Source: Chlamydomonas sphaeroides
Taxonomy: Eukaryota > Chlorophyta > Chlorophyceae > Chlamydomonadales > Chlamydomonadaceae
DNA: 33,982 nucleotides
NCBI GenBank assembly: GCA_001662425.1
Contig: BDDC01000754.1
Location: forward strand, 2,886 to 36,867
Reading direction: 5' to 3'
Shown: piece after piece, positions 23,038 to 33,971 of the stretch
Layout of the letters: each line of letters opens with the position of its first letter
Numbering within the stretch: the first letter of the stretch is position 1
Position numbers and translations under genes: made by a program
The notes under the pieces: model-generated
The model's input: the letters and a program-made list of their open reading frames with translations, nothing else
Databases searched by the model: none
What the model was told of the DNA's origin: nothing

Positions 23038-23781
23038 AGGCGGGCGCCGCAGCGTGCGTTGGTCGGCCGGCGCGGCGCCATGTGGGTCGGCGTCGCATCG
23101 TTGGAACCGGGTGGGCGAGGAGCGGCGGCCTCGTGCGATGCTGCTGCTCCGGGGCAAGGTGGAGCCCGAGGATGCGCAGAGCTGGCGGTCTGGGGCGGCG
23201 TCTGAGCCCCGCCGCCGTTCAGGGTTTAGCTCGCGGTCGTGCAGGGCGCGCGCGTGCATACGCATTGCGGACCTTGCCTGGGTGAGCCAATGCGCTGTGG
23301 GCGCGCTTGGACTGAGGGGGCCGGGAAACGGGATGGTGGTCTGCGCTTGTGCTCGTGGGCGGGAAGCGAGCGGGGTGTGGTTGCCAACGCGGCATTCGCG
23401 TGGGCATACCGGTACTGTGCTCGTGTGATGATTCGTGGTGGCCCCGGGGCTGCGCAACGGCGAGGCCAACTGTGGTCGCTCGGCTGTCGCTTGGACTGGG
23501 GGGGAATGTGACGGGCGGATGGGCGGACGGCGCTGTGGCGCCTCGCTGAAGGCTCGGCGGTGTACGCCGACATGGAAGTCGAGGGCCAAAGGCCGCCCCA
23601 ACCGTCCCCAACTCAGATGCGTGCGGTGTTCTCCACCGCATTTCGCAGCAATGCAGTGCACATGCGGAATAGCTAGCGCTAGCTCGTGTACTCTTCTTGA
23701 CTGGAGCGACGGCGTGGGGGCCCAGCCGTGGGCAGCAATAATGCGCACGACAGCTGCGGCCGTGGCCGGCCCCCTGCCGGC
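23038..23781. other. Intergenic region between the tandem paralogues
   Basis: About 744 bp holding the 3' UTR of paralogue 1 and the upstream region of paralogue 2. I see no coding exon, no repeat of the upstream region of paralogue 1, and no TGTAA on the plus strand. Confidence 0.5.
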
Positions 23782-26316
23782 ATGCGACGGAACCTGAAGC
23801 AAACGGCCACACAGCACACAGCCTATCACTACCTTACAACTGCAACGAGAGCTACGATAATCAGTGCACGCTATCGCTTCACCAGACCAGACCAAAAGTG
23901 CAGCTGTGTTCGGCCGAGATAATACCGCTTGCTGAGGATATCACATAGCTGCCTAGTGGCCTAGCAGGGGAGCGCTTTGCTGCTATCCGAATTGAGCCCA
24001 CCACATCGCCATCCTGTGTCCGCCCGGCCCGTGATAGCAGCAGCTCGCACATGGCCTGCTTCTCGGGGGCCTCTGCGGCCGAGCTGGAAAGCTGGCTGGT
24101 GAATGGTTGGGGTTCTTGTGGGGCACTTCACGCCTGGAGGGCTTTTCGGGCCGTGCCCGTGCCCGTGTCCCGCATTGCCTGGCGTGCCGGGCGCTGAGGC
24201 GTACGGGCTCCTAGGGGCCCTGTGCACACGCGCACATGAAGGCGGTACTATCGCTGCCTGGTAACTGCAGGAGCAAGCGGGCGTCGTCACAGAGGGCTAC
24301 GGCACAGGCATGGCGAAGACCCTGGAGGAGCTCCTCGAAGAGGTCAGCTGCCTGCCTGGCCCGCCCCGCCGGCGCCGCGTGCACACCTGCCCCTCACAAC
24401 CTGGCCCTCGATTCCACCGGGCAGCAGCAGATGGCGAACGCACCCTGACTTGGCCCATTGCCCGCGCCGCACGCGGCGCGGCATGCCTAGCTGATTGCGC
24501 CCCACCCCTTTCGCCTAGCCTCACGGGCTTGAGCCAACGCGCTCACTATCCCTAAATTGCACCTTTCCTCCCCTTCTCCCCCGGCCCTGACGTGCACAAG
24601 CCTCGTTTTCGCAGTGCTCAACACTCCTGGCCGCGCCCTGCTGCTCCCTTGCTCCCCTGCTGCCCCCGCCCGCCCCACGCTCAGGTGTCCAAGCAGGAGA
24701 GCGTGCTGCAGGTGGAGGGCGGCAAGGCGCTGCGCATCGTCAACGTGCTGTCGCTCCACATCCTCAACAGCAGAGGACAGGTGCGGCCCCGGCCAAGCTC
24801 TTACCTTCTCGCCCCTCCACATCACCAGCCGCCTGCAGGCCGAGCAGCAGCAGCAGCCCGTGCGGCTCGCTCCTCCGCCGGTGCGCCGCTCCATCGGCAC
24901 GCCTAGCCCAGCTCATAAGTCGCGCACGCACATTGCCAAGCTGCCGCCGCCACGGGTTGTACGCACCGGCCGCAGGTCTTATTCGAGGACGAGCAGGTGC
25001 TGCCGGACGGCCGCGTGCGGCGCCGCGGCGTGATGCTCAGCGAGAAGCTTGTGGGCGAGGAGCCCTGGCAGCAGGCGCTGCACCGGGCGGTGGCGGAGGA
25101 GCTGGGCAGCGCGCTGCCGCCAGACTACCAGGTAGGGCGCCCTGTGTGTGTTGTGCTTCCATGGGGCTGCAGGCTTCCCAGAGGTCCGAATCCGTCCTTG
25201 CCTAACCAGCAGGCAACCATCCTGGCTCAAAAATACGAACAACGCGAACACAGGCAGCACGGCTCAGCCATGCTATACATGATATCTCAGAGCAGCGCTT
25301 GGCGGGTCCGTGGTAGAAAGGCAGGGCAGCGGAGGGTGGTCCCCAAACGGCCTGGGGCCTTGTAGTCTGGGAGGGATCGGAGCTGGTCGCCAGCTCACTC
25401 TGACGGCCGGCACGTGGCGGGCGGCGCAGGGCGCCGTCCGTGCGCGTCGCGCGCATGGGGCCGCCTTCCGTCTACCCATGCAATGTGTCCTGGTGCCCGC
25501 TGCCCGGCCCGCCTGGCCAACCAGGTGACCTACGACGCGGACAGCCACATCGTACGGACCGAGGTGTCGAGCTCCAGGAGCTACCCGGGGCTGCTCACCA
25601 AGGTGCGGCGGTGGCTTGGTCCCGCGCTCTGCTGGGCGGCGGTCGTGGCCTACCCGTACAAGCCAGCAAGACCGGAAGGCCGGAGACGCGGAGAGGCCGC
25701 TGTACTGTCTCAGAAGCGGGCCGGGCGCCAGGCGCCACCGGATGGCGGGCGAGCCGAGCGTTCGACCTGTATGCTCACATGCGTGTGCGGGGGCCCAGCC
25801 GTGTATGGGGCAGGTTGCCGCAGGTTGCCGCACGCAGCTGCAATGTCAACCACGTGGCGAGTGGGGAGGGAAGCTGAGGTCCCTCCATGGCCCGGACCAG
25901 GCCGCGGGTTCCGCGCGAGGGGCGCGTGCGAGGCGGCCGTCCCTCCTCTGCGCCACTCACAGCTGTGCGCGGCGCAGACACGCCTACGTCAGCGCCAGGC
26001 ACCAGTACCACCTCGCTTGGCCGTGTGGGCGAGGCCCTGCGCTCGCCACCACAGCACGGCACCCAATGCAGCTTCTGCTCCACCGTCCTCGTGTCGTTGG
26101 TCGGCGGGCTGCGGGGCTGCTGACACACGACGACGCCCTTCCCCGTCCCCTTTCCCTGCCCCCACCCAACCCCAGTACCAGTTGCACGTCGTCAAGGCGC
26201 GCGTGACGGGGATACCCGAGAGCCCCTTCAGCACCACCGAGGAGCGGCCCGGGGGCCAGCTGCTCACAAAGTGGGTGTGGAAGGCGCCGCCGGCGGACCA
26301 GGAGGCGGCGTCATGA
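23782..26316 (+). CDS. Nudix-like conserved protein, tandem paralogue 2
   Basis: Tandem duplicate of the upstream gene. Secure exons: 24271-24342, 24685-24780, 24976-25131, 25525-25602, 26176-26316, preceded by an exon ending at 24098 (CFSGASAAELESWL). The start is uncertain. One model begins at 23782 (MRRNLKQTATQHTAYHYLTT, Arg/Thr-rich and transit-peptide-like), splices at 23897 and rejoins at 24044 in the correct phase, giving about 237 residues. The alternative starts at the in-frame ATG at 24051 and gives 196 residues without a targeting peptide. Exon 24976-25131 is continuous where paralogue 1 has a 93-bp intron. Its Nudix-like motif, E-PWQQALH-RAVAEELG, keeps the Gly that paralogue 1 lacks but also has Ala in place of the usual Glu after Arg. 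The last exon shares about 105 identical bases with paralogue 1. Function unknown. Confidence 0.78.
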
Positions 26317-27527
26317 GCGAGGGGTGCAGGTCTCGCAAAGCTCTTACAGCATCTTGATGGCGTCTACAATCTCTCGTCATTCCACACACGCGCACAGCAC
26401 TGTCAGCAACCCGCTGAGCTAGCCATCCACTCTCCAGCAATCGGCAGGGCTCCGCAGCGCGAGCGCCCGCCGCTCGGCGGCAGACTCCTCATCACCAGCC
26501 GGCGCTGCATGCGGCGCGGAGCGGGGCGCAGTTGCTGCTGCCTTTCGTGATGCAGGCAAGCCCTGATGGCGTTGCAGCATTACATCTAGAGGCGCGGCCC
26601 TGATGCATGCTCCAGCAGGGGCGCGCTGTGCTGCAGTCTGGCGGCGGCCCCTGGTCCGGGGCACTCACTCACGGTGCCGGGAGCCGGCATGTATGTGTGC
26701 GGTGGCTGGGTGGGCCGCGACGACATGGCGCAATGCCGCAAGGGTGACCCTGCGCGGGGCCTGGCTATGCAGGTGGGTTCCACCAGGTACGGCAGTGACA
26801 TGGGTGGGTTTTCGAGGCGCGGAGGTCGGGCACCACGACTGGCGTGGCGTCGCGTGGCGTTGGGTGTGATGGCGGCTGAGCAGTGCCGAGAGAAGTCGCA
26901 CCGCCGCACCTGCGAGGGCTGCTGTGGATGTGGGAACCTCGCGCGTGCAGGCCGAGCGGAGCGCGGTCATGTGTTAGCTGGGTGGCAACCAAGATTGGCG
27001 GCTGGGTGTGGGTGTCGCTTGGCGATCAGCTGCCGGGCGGAGGTAAAGTCGCCCGACATTTGCTAAAGCCTGGGGCCGCGGGCGCATGGCGCTCGTGGAG
27101 TTTCTGGTATCGTACATGGTCACCGCAACTTCCTGCCCGCGCGAGCTCTTGCCGGTTGCTGCGGCAGAAAGGCCTCGCAAGCGTGCCCGTGTCGGCCGTG
27201 CGGGTGAAGCATAGCTTAGCGGAAGCTCCAGGTCTGGTTTCTGGCACCCTGCTTGGTGAGCGTGGTGGGCTGATAACCTGGTGGCTGCCGGCCGACTGAA
27301 AAGGCTAACAACATATGCCGCTTTGCATTGTCAAAGCCATACCTGGGAGCTGAGGCGTTTCGGGCGTTCTTTTCGCTCGTGAACCCTCGGTAACGAAACG
27401 GCGGGCCGGATGAGCACGCATAATACCCTGCATCCGCATAAGCACCGGCGGTTCTCACTTACCGAACACGTGCAGGCTGCATTTATCTGTGAACGCTGCC
27501 CTGCAAATAGCGCACGGGCGCAGTAGT
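26317..27527. other. Intergenic region, no gene recognised
   Basis: About 1.2 kb between the second Nudix-like gene and the proline-rich gene. The open frames are short, lack domain signatures and do not join in phase through plausible splice sites. It should hold a 3' UTR, a promoter and the 5' UTR of the downstream gene. Confidence 0.5.
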
Positions 27528-30346
27528 ATGGACTCGCGGACTAGCTGCCGAGCTGCGACCGTGAGGCAGGCACCCTCAGCACTTGAGTGGCTGACACAGT
27601 TGGTTGACGCAAAGCGCGACCAGGCACTTCGAGTAGCTCAGCTGGCCGCTGAAGGGTCCTCGCCACCCGCATCGCCCGCCAATTCTACCTTTAGGGCACC
27701 AGGGGTGCCCCCGGAGCTTGCCTACAACTCATCTCTAGCAGAAGCATTGCCGTCGGCATTCCTACCGCGCGGTTGCGCCGCCCCAAACCCTCACCCATCG
27801 CCATCTTCATCGGTGGACGTGCCACGGTCATCTGCACCGTGTTTCTGCCTCGACCTCGGGCAACCCGGCACGCGAAACGGGTCGCTGCCCGGAGAGGGAC
27901 TGGCAGCGTCGACGGGGGTGCCGTCCCAGGACTTCTTGTCGTCGTCATGCGCGTCCGTGTCACTCTGGCGAAGTGCGAGACCGACGGCGACGCCCGTCTT
28001 GGCGGCCAGCCCGAACAGCCGGCAAGACGCCAGGCCCTCGTGTCGCACTGAGCAGCGCAAGTGCAGCTCGCCACACGTAGAAAATGCCGACAGGCTGGAC
28101 GGCTTGCTGCCCGTCACGACATCCATGCCCGTGCGGCCTTGTGCCGGCCACGGCGGGAGCTTGCATGCTGCTCTCACGGAGCAGCTCCCCGCCGGTAAGT
28201 TGACGGCGCAGCTAGCGTGGCACCCACCATGCCGTGTGATATCCCCCTAACCAATTTCCAACTCCGCGACTATGGTCGCAGGGGCGGAGGTCCAGAACCT
28301 GCTGCAAGCATCGTCCGGCACAAATGGCATTCTGTACGGCTTCAGCGACGCACTGCAGGTGGGTGCCAGGGAAGCCCCCCTGGTGGGTGCCATGGGCGGT
28401 TGCGGTGTGCGCCCGGCGCCGGCGCGCGGCACGTGCAGCCAGGGCCAAGCCGCTCCCTGGTCGTACTGGCGTACGGCTCGTATCCTTCGCCATGAGGACG
28501 TGCCCCCGGGCACGCTGAATGTGAGACGTCCCCTCTGCCTCCGCAGACCGGCGGCGCGCTGTGGGTCGAGCGGCGGCTGTGGGACCTTGGGCTCCTTGAC
28601 TGCCCCGCCACTGCGCAACGCGCGGTGGAAGCGGCGCTCCAGCTGCTGACGGCGCCCAAGGACATGCCGTTGAGCGTGCCCCAGCCGGCGGCGGCAGCCC
28701 CGGCGGCGGCGCCCGACGCGCTTGGCCCCGCCGTGCACCGGCTGGGTGCCCCGCCCCAGAGCAGGGCCGCGGCACCTGCGCCGCCGCCTGGCGTGGCAGC
28801 TCACTCCCGGTGCCCAAGCCACGCGTCGTCCTCACCTGCGCTACGCCAAGCGGCAGCAGCGCGTCACCTGGAGGCATCCCGCTCCGGCGGTCAGGGGCGA
28901 CACCTAGACGTCGGCGCCAACGAGGAGCGGCGCGCTGCGGCGTCGCCTGCCGTCACGCCGCATCAAGACCCCGGCCCCACGGTCCAGCAGGCGCAGCAGG
29001 CTGCAGCGGCTGCAGCGGCGGCGACGGCTGCGCGGGCGGAGAAGGCCGCAACGGCCGCGACCACTGCCGACGGCCCACCGCAACGACCGCCGGCGCGGCG
29101 CGTGGCTGCGGCGCCGTGGCCGGTGCCTGCCCTGCCCGCGCAGGCCTGGCCGCCTGCGGGGCCGGTTGACTGGCGCGTGGCGGCGCCACGGCTGCGGCCG
29201 CCGCACCTCCCATGCCAGGTGCTGCCCGGCGAAGCGGGCTCGGGGCCAGCGCCGCCGACCTGGCCCGGCGTGGCGGGGCCGCCTCCACCAGGGCCGGCAC
29301 ACGCAGCCTCTGCGCCGGCTCCGGCTGCATCGGCGGCTGGCACCAAGCGGCTCAGGCGCCCTGGTGGCACCTGGTGGTATGGGCCGCCGCCGTATGGGCC
29401 GCCACCGTACTGGCCGCCGCCGTATGGGCCGCCACCGTACTGGCCGCCGCCGTATGCGCCGCCGCCGTACGGGCCACCACCGTACGGACCGCCGCCTTAC
29501 GGGCCGCCGCCTTACGGGCCGCCACCGCATCCCTACAAAGAGGCGGCAGAGGGTGTCGCCGGCGCTCCGCCCCCGCCGTGCCGCCCCCCGCCGCACGACG
29601 CAGTGGCCCCTGGCGGTGCCGCAACACGGTCGCGGCCAGCCCCGACCCCAGCCATGCGGCCGCCGCCCTATGGGTACCGCTACCCGGCGATGAGGCAAGG
29701 GGCGCCTTCGCATCCGCCAGCCACGGCGCCGCGCCCTGCGGCCGCGCCCAACCGGAAGGGGCCCGCGCCGCCGCATTCGATGCCGCCGCCGCCGCCGTGC
29801 GCGCCAACACCACATGCCGCCGCCGCCGCCGTTGCGGCCCCTGTCGCCGGCCAGGCGGCACCGCGGCCCGCGCCCCTGGAGCGGCTGAGTTCCGACGGCT
29901 GCTCTCCACCGTCACTGCCAGCGACGCCGCGCTCGAGCGCCGGCGGCGGCCTCAGTGCCGGCGGCGAGGATGGCGGCGCCGGAGGAGGCGGCCATGGCGG
30001 CGGCAGCTCCGGCGGAGGCGGCGGTCACAGTGACGGCAGCTCCGGCGGCGGCTGGCCGCTATCCGGCCAGCCCGCCTCGGAGTCGTCTGAGGTGGCTGCG
30101 CTGCTGATGGCTATGAGCCGGCAGGCAGGCAACATGCGGTGCGCTCGCGGTGCCCGTGACGGCGGCGGCGCGGAGGCGGGGGCCTCGAGGCCTACCTTCA
30201 AGTCGGTTGCCGAGGCGGCGGCAGCGGCGCGGCGAGCGGGCGAGGAGGCGATGCTGGGAGGCAAGGGCGGCGCGGCGCCCAAGGGCAGGGCGCGCGAGGA
30301 GGATTGGTGCCCGGAGCCGCCGGGCGCTAAGCGGACTCGTATGTGA
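27528..30346 (+). CDS. Low-complexity Pro/Ala/Gly-rich protein with Tyr-x-Pro-Pro-Pro array; function unknown
   Basis: Three exons joining in phase, about 847 residues: 27528-28194, 28282-28358, 28547-30346. I do not recognise a family. N-terminal residues 1-45 contain a possible short helix (ALEWLTQLVDAKRDQALRVA). The exon 2/3 junction encodes the most ordered-looking stretch, GAEVQNLLQASSG...FSDALQ followed by GGALWVERRLWDLGLL. After that the protein is Ala/Pro/Gln-rich. Residues about 526-575 are ten Tyr-x-Pro-Pro-Pro units (x = Gly, Trp or Ala) containing repeated PPPY, a WW-domain ligand motif. The C-terminal third has a Gly/Ser-rich linker, a short helix ESSEVAALLMAMSRQ, and a basic end GAKRTRM. 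There is no signal peptide, so a nuclear or cytoplasmic scaffold or RNA-associated role is possible but is only inference. The long unbroken third exon, in contrast to its neighbours, argues for real coding sequence. Confidence 0.65.
29378..29527 (+). repeat. 15-bp coding tandem repeat, ten units (Tyr-x-Pro-Pro-Pro)
   Basis: Ten consecutive 15-bp units of the form TAY-NNN-CCG-CCN-CCN inside the last exon of the proline-rich gene. The variable second codon is mostly Gly, twice Trp and once Ala. Confidence 0.9.
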
Positions 30347-31036
30347 GGGGCTGGGTGCAGGGGTGGGGATGGTGGGCAGCTGACGCTTACATGGCTGAGC
30401 GAGATTCATCCTTGATACACGAGCGGGGCCACGGATGGTGGATTGCCGAATGTCAGTGTGGGGGTGGGCAGGCGGTTGGTGTTCAAGGTGGAGGAGATGT
30501 CGCCTGGGCCAGACGGTGGCTGGCCCTGGCAGTGTGGTGTGGACAGGAGGGGTGCAAGAACTGACGTCAAGAGCACTGCCGCTGCAGGCTGTACGCTGCA
30601 GAGTACGGGGCCCTCGGGCTTATCACTGGATTACTAAGAAACGCTCAGAGGAAGGCGGAGAAGGATGGTTCGGGGCGCCGGGGGACAGTCAAGGCGGGGA
30701 GCCCTAACGTAAGCGGCACTCGGGCCCACCGCATTTTGATGGAACTAAAGCGAAGCCAGCAGGTAGAAATACAATCGCCACCAGGGGAGAGTGGACGCCA
30801 TTGTGCAAACTTCTGCTGGCGCGAATGTCCCAGTGCAACCCTAACGTAACCGGAGCCCTCCGGATCCGGAACCGAACTTGTGGAACGTCCTTTCCAACCC
30901 TGATGCTTTACTTTCGTGTACTTGACTTCTGATACTGTGAGGCGACGAGTTTCAGGCATAGCTAGGGGCGCGGTAGCTTGAACTTCGTGTAAGCTCGCGA
31001 GTTTTGCGCGTTGGGCCTGGGGTCCGCAGAGTCACG
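30347..31036. other. Intergenic region / 3' UTR
   Basis: About 690 bp with lower GC than the genes, between the proline-rich gene and the FKBP-MsrA gene. It contains CCCTAACGTAA twice (near 30704 and 30839) and a TGTAA at 30988. No coding exon is seen. Confidence 0.5.
30988..30992 (+). terminator. TGTAA polyadenylation signal (candidate)
   Basis: First clear plus-strand TGTAA after the stop codon of the proline-rich gene, implying a 3' UTR of about 650 nt. It lies only about 45 bp before the predicted start codon of the next gene, so the intergenic spacing would be very tight. Confidence 0.4.
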
Positions 31037-33424
31037 ATGCCAAGTGAGGCGCAACGGGTGGCAGCGGGGTGGCTGGTCTGCACACGGCGTACGGCATACA
31101 CACCCGGTCGCTGGTCAAGTTCCGCGCTACACAGATGCATGTTGCTTACATCGCCATGGCGCTACTACATTGCTCGGGACGGCTTGTCGGCCGCCGGCCC
31201 TGGGGTGGCCTCGCAGCCACAAGGTCGGCATGCCGCTGCTGCTCGCTCGGCTTCGCCCGCCGTCCAATTACACCTCACATGCAGGCGGTCCGTGTCGGTC
31301 GCTACAAATGCGGCCAAGACGGGGGACTTCGTCAAGGCAAGTGCAATGATCCGCTTGCGTCAACGTGTGCATTTACAGCGCGGGCAGCACCAGTCGCTGC
31401 TGTTTCATGTCGTGGAAACTGACGATAAACGACCGCTCGCTTTCGTAGGTGCACTACACTGGCACGCTTGATGACGGAAGTGTGTTTGATTCGTCTCGCG
31501 AGCGCGACCCGCTCGAGTTCATCATCGGTGCGGGGAAGGTGGGTCAAGGCTTGCGGGTTAGTTGCGGCAGGAGAACTTTGGATGGAGGATGTATGCCATC
31601 CGTGTTGACATACGAATACCACCTTCACATGCAGGTGATCAAGGGCTTTGACACCGCCGTCACCGGTCTGGAGGTCGGCGGCAAGCGCAAGCAGCGCGTC
31701 GAGCCCAAGGAGGTAAGGGCCGGCCCGTCTCCTGCCCCGACCACAACCCGCCCCCTCCCTGTGGCTCACGTGGGGCACTTCTTTTAGCCCGCATGGGGCG
31801 ACGAGGTTCGCGAGGTTCGCGGCATCTAGAACTTCCGGAACGAGGTTGCCTGAGGTTGGCCCAACTGCTTCCTCCACAGACCCGGCTTATTGCGTACGTT
31901 GCGCAGCCGCACTTCTACCAAAAGTGCTTCTTTCGTACTTGCGCTACCATGGTGCCCGAGTCGAACGGCTCGTGCCCCTAAAGGGCCGAGCCAACCTGCC
32001 TCAAACCTGCACGCCCATCCCCCAACCGCCAGGCGTACGGCGAGTCGGACCCCAACGCCGTCATCTCCTTCCCCGTCAGCCAGGCGCCCAAGGGCCTGGA
32101 GGCGGGCATGAAGGTGCGGCCTCGCGAGGACCCAGCCAGCGTGTGGGCTCCCAGCATGTGCCGCCGCCCTCCGGGTGGGCTTAACCGGCACGCCAGGCTC
32201 CCAACCTCGCCGTCCCTCCTCCTTATGCATACGCACGCACACCCCGCTCGCGCGTCCCATGGAGCCCAAAGGCTGCAGTATGCAGCGCCCCAAGGCCTCT
32301 GCAATAGCATCAGGAGAGACTCTGACTCAACATCCGTCTGCCCTTGGCCCTTCGCTCGCATCTCCATTCGCCCCCAACCCAACCCAACAGGTCCAGCTGT
32401 CCAACGGCATGGTGGCGCTAGTCAAGTCGATGGACAAGGAGACCATCACGCTGGACCTCAACCACGAGCTGGCGGGCAAGGCGCTCACCTTTGACGGTGA
32501 GGCGTCAGGGCGAGCGGCCGCCACCCCCGTGGCGCCGTGGGGGGACCCTGACCCACATCCACAGGGTTGCCGTATCGCTGAAACGACCATGGTAGGCGAT
32601 GCGGCAAACCTACAAATCAAGGGTCTGCGAGCAGGGCACACCCTAGCCCACATGAAGATGGGGCACTCGGCCGCGGCCCCTGACGTCAGGCAGGCGCGCG
32701 GCGCTGCAAGGGGGGCGGAAGTGTTTGGCGGCAGGCGATGGCTCGGCGCCCTGCCGCGTGCCACGCTACCTGCGCCGGCGAAGCTGGTCGTTGACGTGCT
32801 GACATGGCTTGACGTCACATGACACGACTTGACATGACGACGCGATGCCGTGGCCCCCCCCCGCAGTGGAGGTGATGCAGCTGGTGCCATCGGAGCGCCT
32901 GGGCAAGGCTACCTTTGCCGCCGGCTGCTTCTGGGGCCCCGAGCTGGCCTACACGCGCGTGCCCGGCGTGCTGAGCACCGAGGTGGGCGGGCTCCTGGGG
33001 CTAGCGCGCCGCGGCTAGGGCGGCCCACCGGAATGGGCCCTGCGTGGGGGGCGCTCTTGTGTTGTGCTGTCGGGAAGCACGTGGGCAGGGTTGCTCAGCG
33101 GTCTCCGGGCCGGACCACGCAGCCGCGCGGCCGTCCATGCCGCTCGGCGGTCTGCGGCCTGCGCGGGATGCACCGGCCCTCTGCCGTCTCTAGCCCGTGT
33201 GCCGGGATCACGGCGTCTCCCAGCAGCCCTGGGTCGTGCGTCGCACCGGTCTCGGTCCCGGCCGCAATGCTGGTCGCCATACCGAACCGTGCTTGGTGCC
33301 GCCGCCTGCCCTCTTCCCCTGTGGCCGCCTGGGTACGCAGGTGGGCTACAGCAACGGCGAGGCGCCCAACCCCACCTACGAGGAGGTGTGCGACGGCAAC
33401 ACCGGCCACGCTGAGGTGGTGCAG
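31037..33424 (+). CDS. SlyD-like FKBP prolyl isomerase fused to methionine sulfoxide reductase A (3' end outside window)
   Basis: Seven exons in phase, 285 residues before the window ends: 31037-31336, 31449-31538, 31635-31712, 32033-32113, 32391-32496, 32867-32982, 33341-33424. Residues 1-90 are Arg/Ser/Ala-rich and could be an organelle transit peptide; a second in-frame ATG lies at 31139. The FKBP domain starts KTGDFVK + VHYTGTLDDGSVFDSS and continues GLEVGGKRKQRV and AYGESDP. The insert-in-flap part (VQLSNG...DLNHELAGKALTFD) is typical of the SlyD/FKPA-like class, which isomerises peptidyl-prolyl bonds and acts as a chaperone. Without a break, residues 231-285 read GKATFAAGCFWGPELAY...GYSNGEAPNPTYEEV...GHAEVVQ, the MsrA core, with catalytic Cys239 in GCFWG. 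The fusion joins protein folding with repair of oxidised methionine. The exon 5/6 junction lies inside the last FKBP strand, so exon 6 carries both domains. The first intron uses a GC donor. The rest of MsrA lies past the right edge. Confidence 0.9.
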
Positions 33425-33916
33425 GTGCGCCTGACCCCGGGGGTGCTGGGTGCGATGGGCGCTGGAGGTGGAAGGGCGGCTGCGGAGCCGCCCCAGCCCT
33501 CGCCCTAGGTGGCGGCCCGAGGGTGTTCCTGGGTTGGGGGCAGGCGGCTCGGCTTGTGAGGAGCGGCTGGGCTTTGCATTGGGGGGCCACTGCTGGCCCA
33601 GCTGCTGCACAGCGTGCCGGCAGCGCCGCGTGCCTGCTGCCAGCGCGCCATGCAAGCCTGCCACCCCGCCACGCTCCCACACACGGTTCGGCAGCACATT
33701 GCCACCTGCACCGCCTCCTGCGCTGGGCAATGACGAACTCATAACGTCAATGCGGTTATGAGCCTGAACAAATGCCTGTTGATATCTTTTGACATCCGAG
33801 CCCAGCGCACGGCCGCCGTGTTTGCACGGTACCAACGCACATATCACAGCCTGCCGCGCACGCTGGGCGCATCTGGCGCGGCGTGCCGCACGCCTGTCTG
33901 CTCAGGATTCGGATGT

Positions 33917-33971
<55 letters not shown>

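Noticed and set aside
22654..23895. 413-codon minus-strand open frame between the tandem paralogues
   Set aside because: It overlaps the antisense of the last coding exon of Nudix-like paralogue 1 and then runs through intergenic sequence. No recognisable motif; long stop-free frames are common at this GC content.
28904..29815. 303-codon minus-strand Arg-rich open frame
   Set aside because: It is the reverse complement of the Pro/Ala-rich exon; the Arg-rich composition follows from CCG/GCC codons read backwards.
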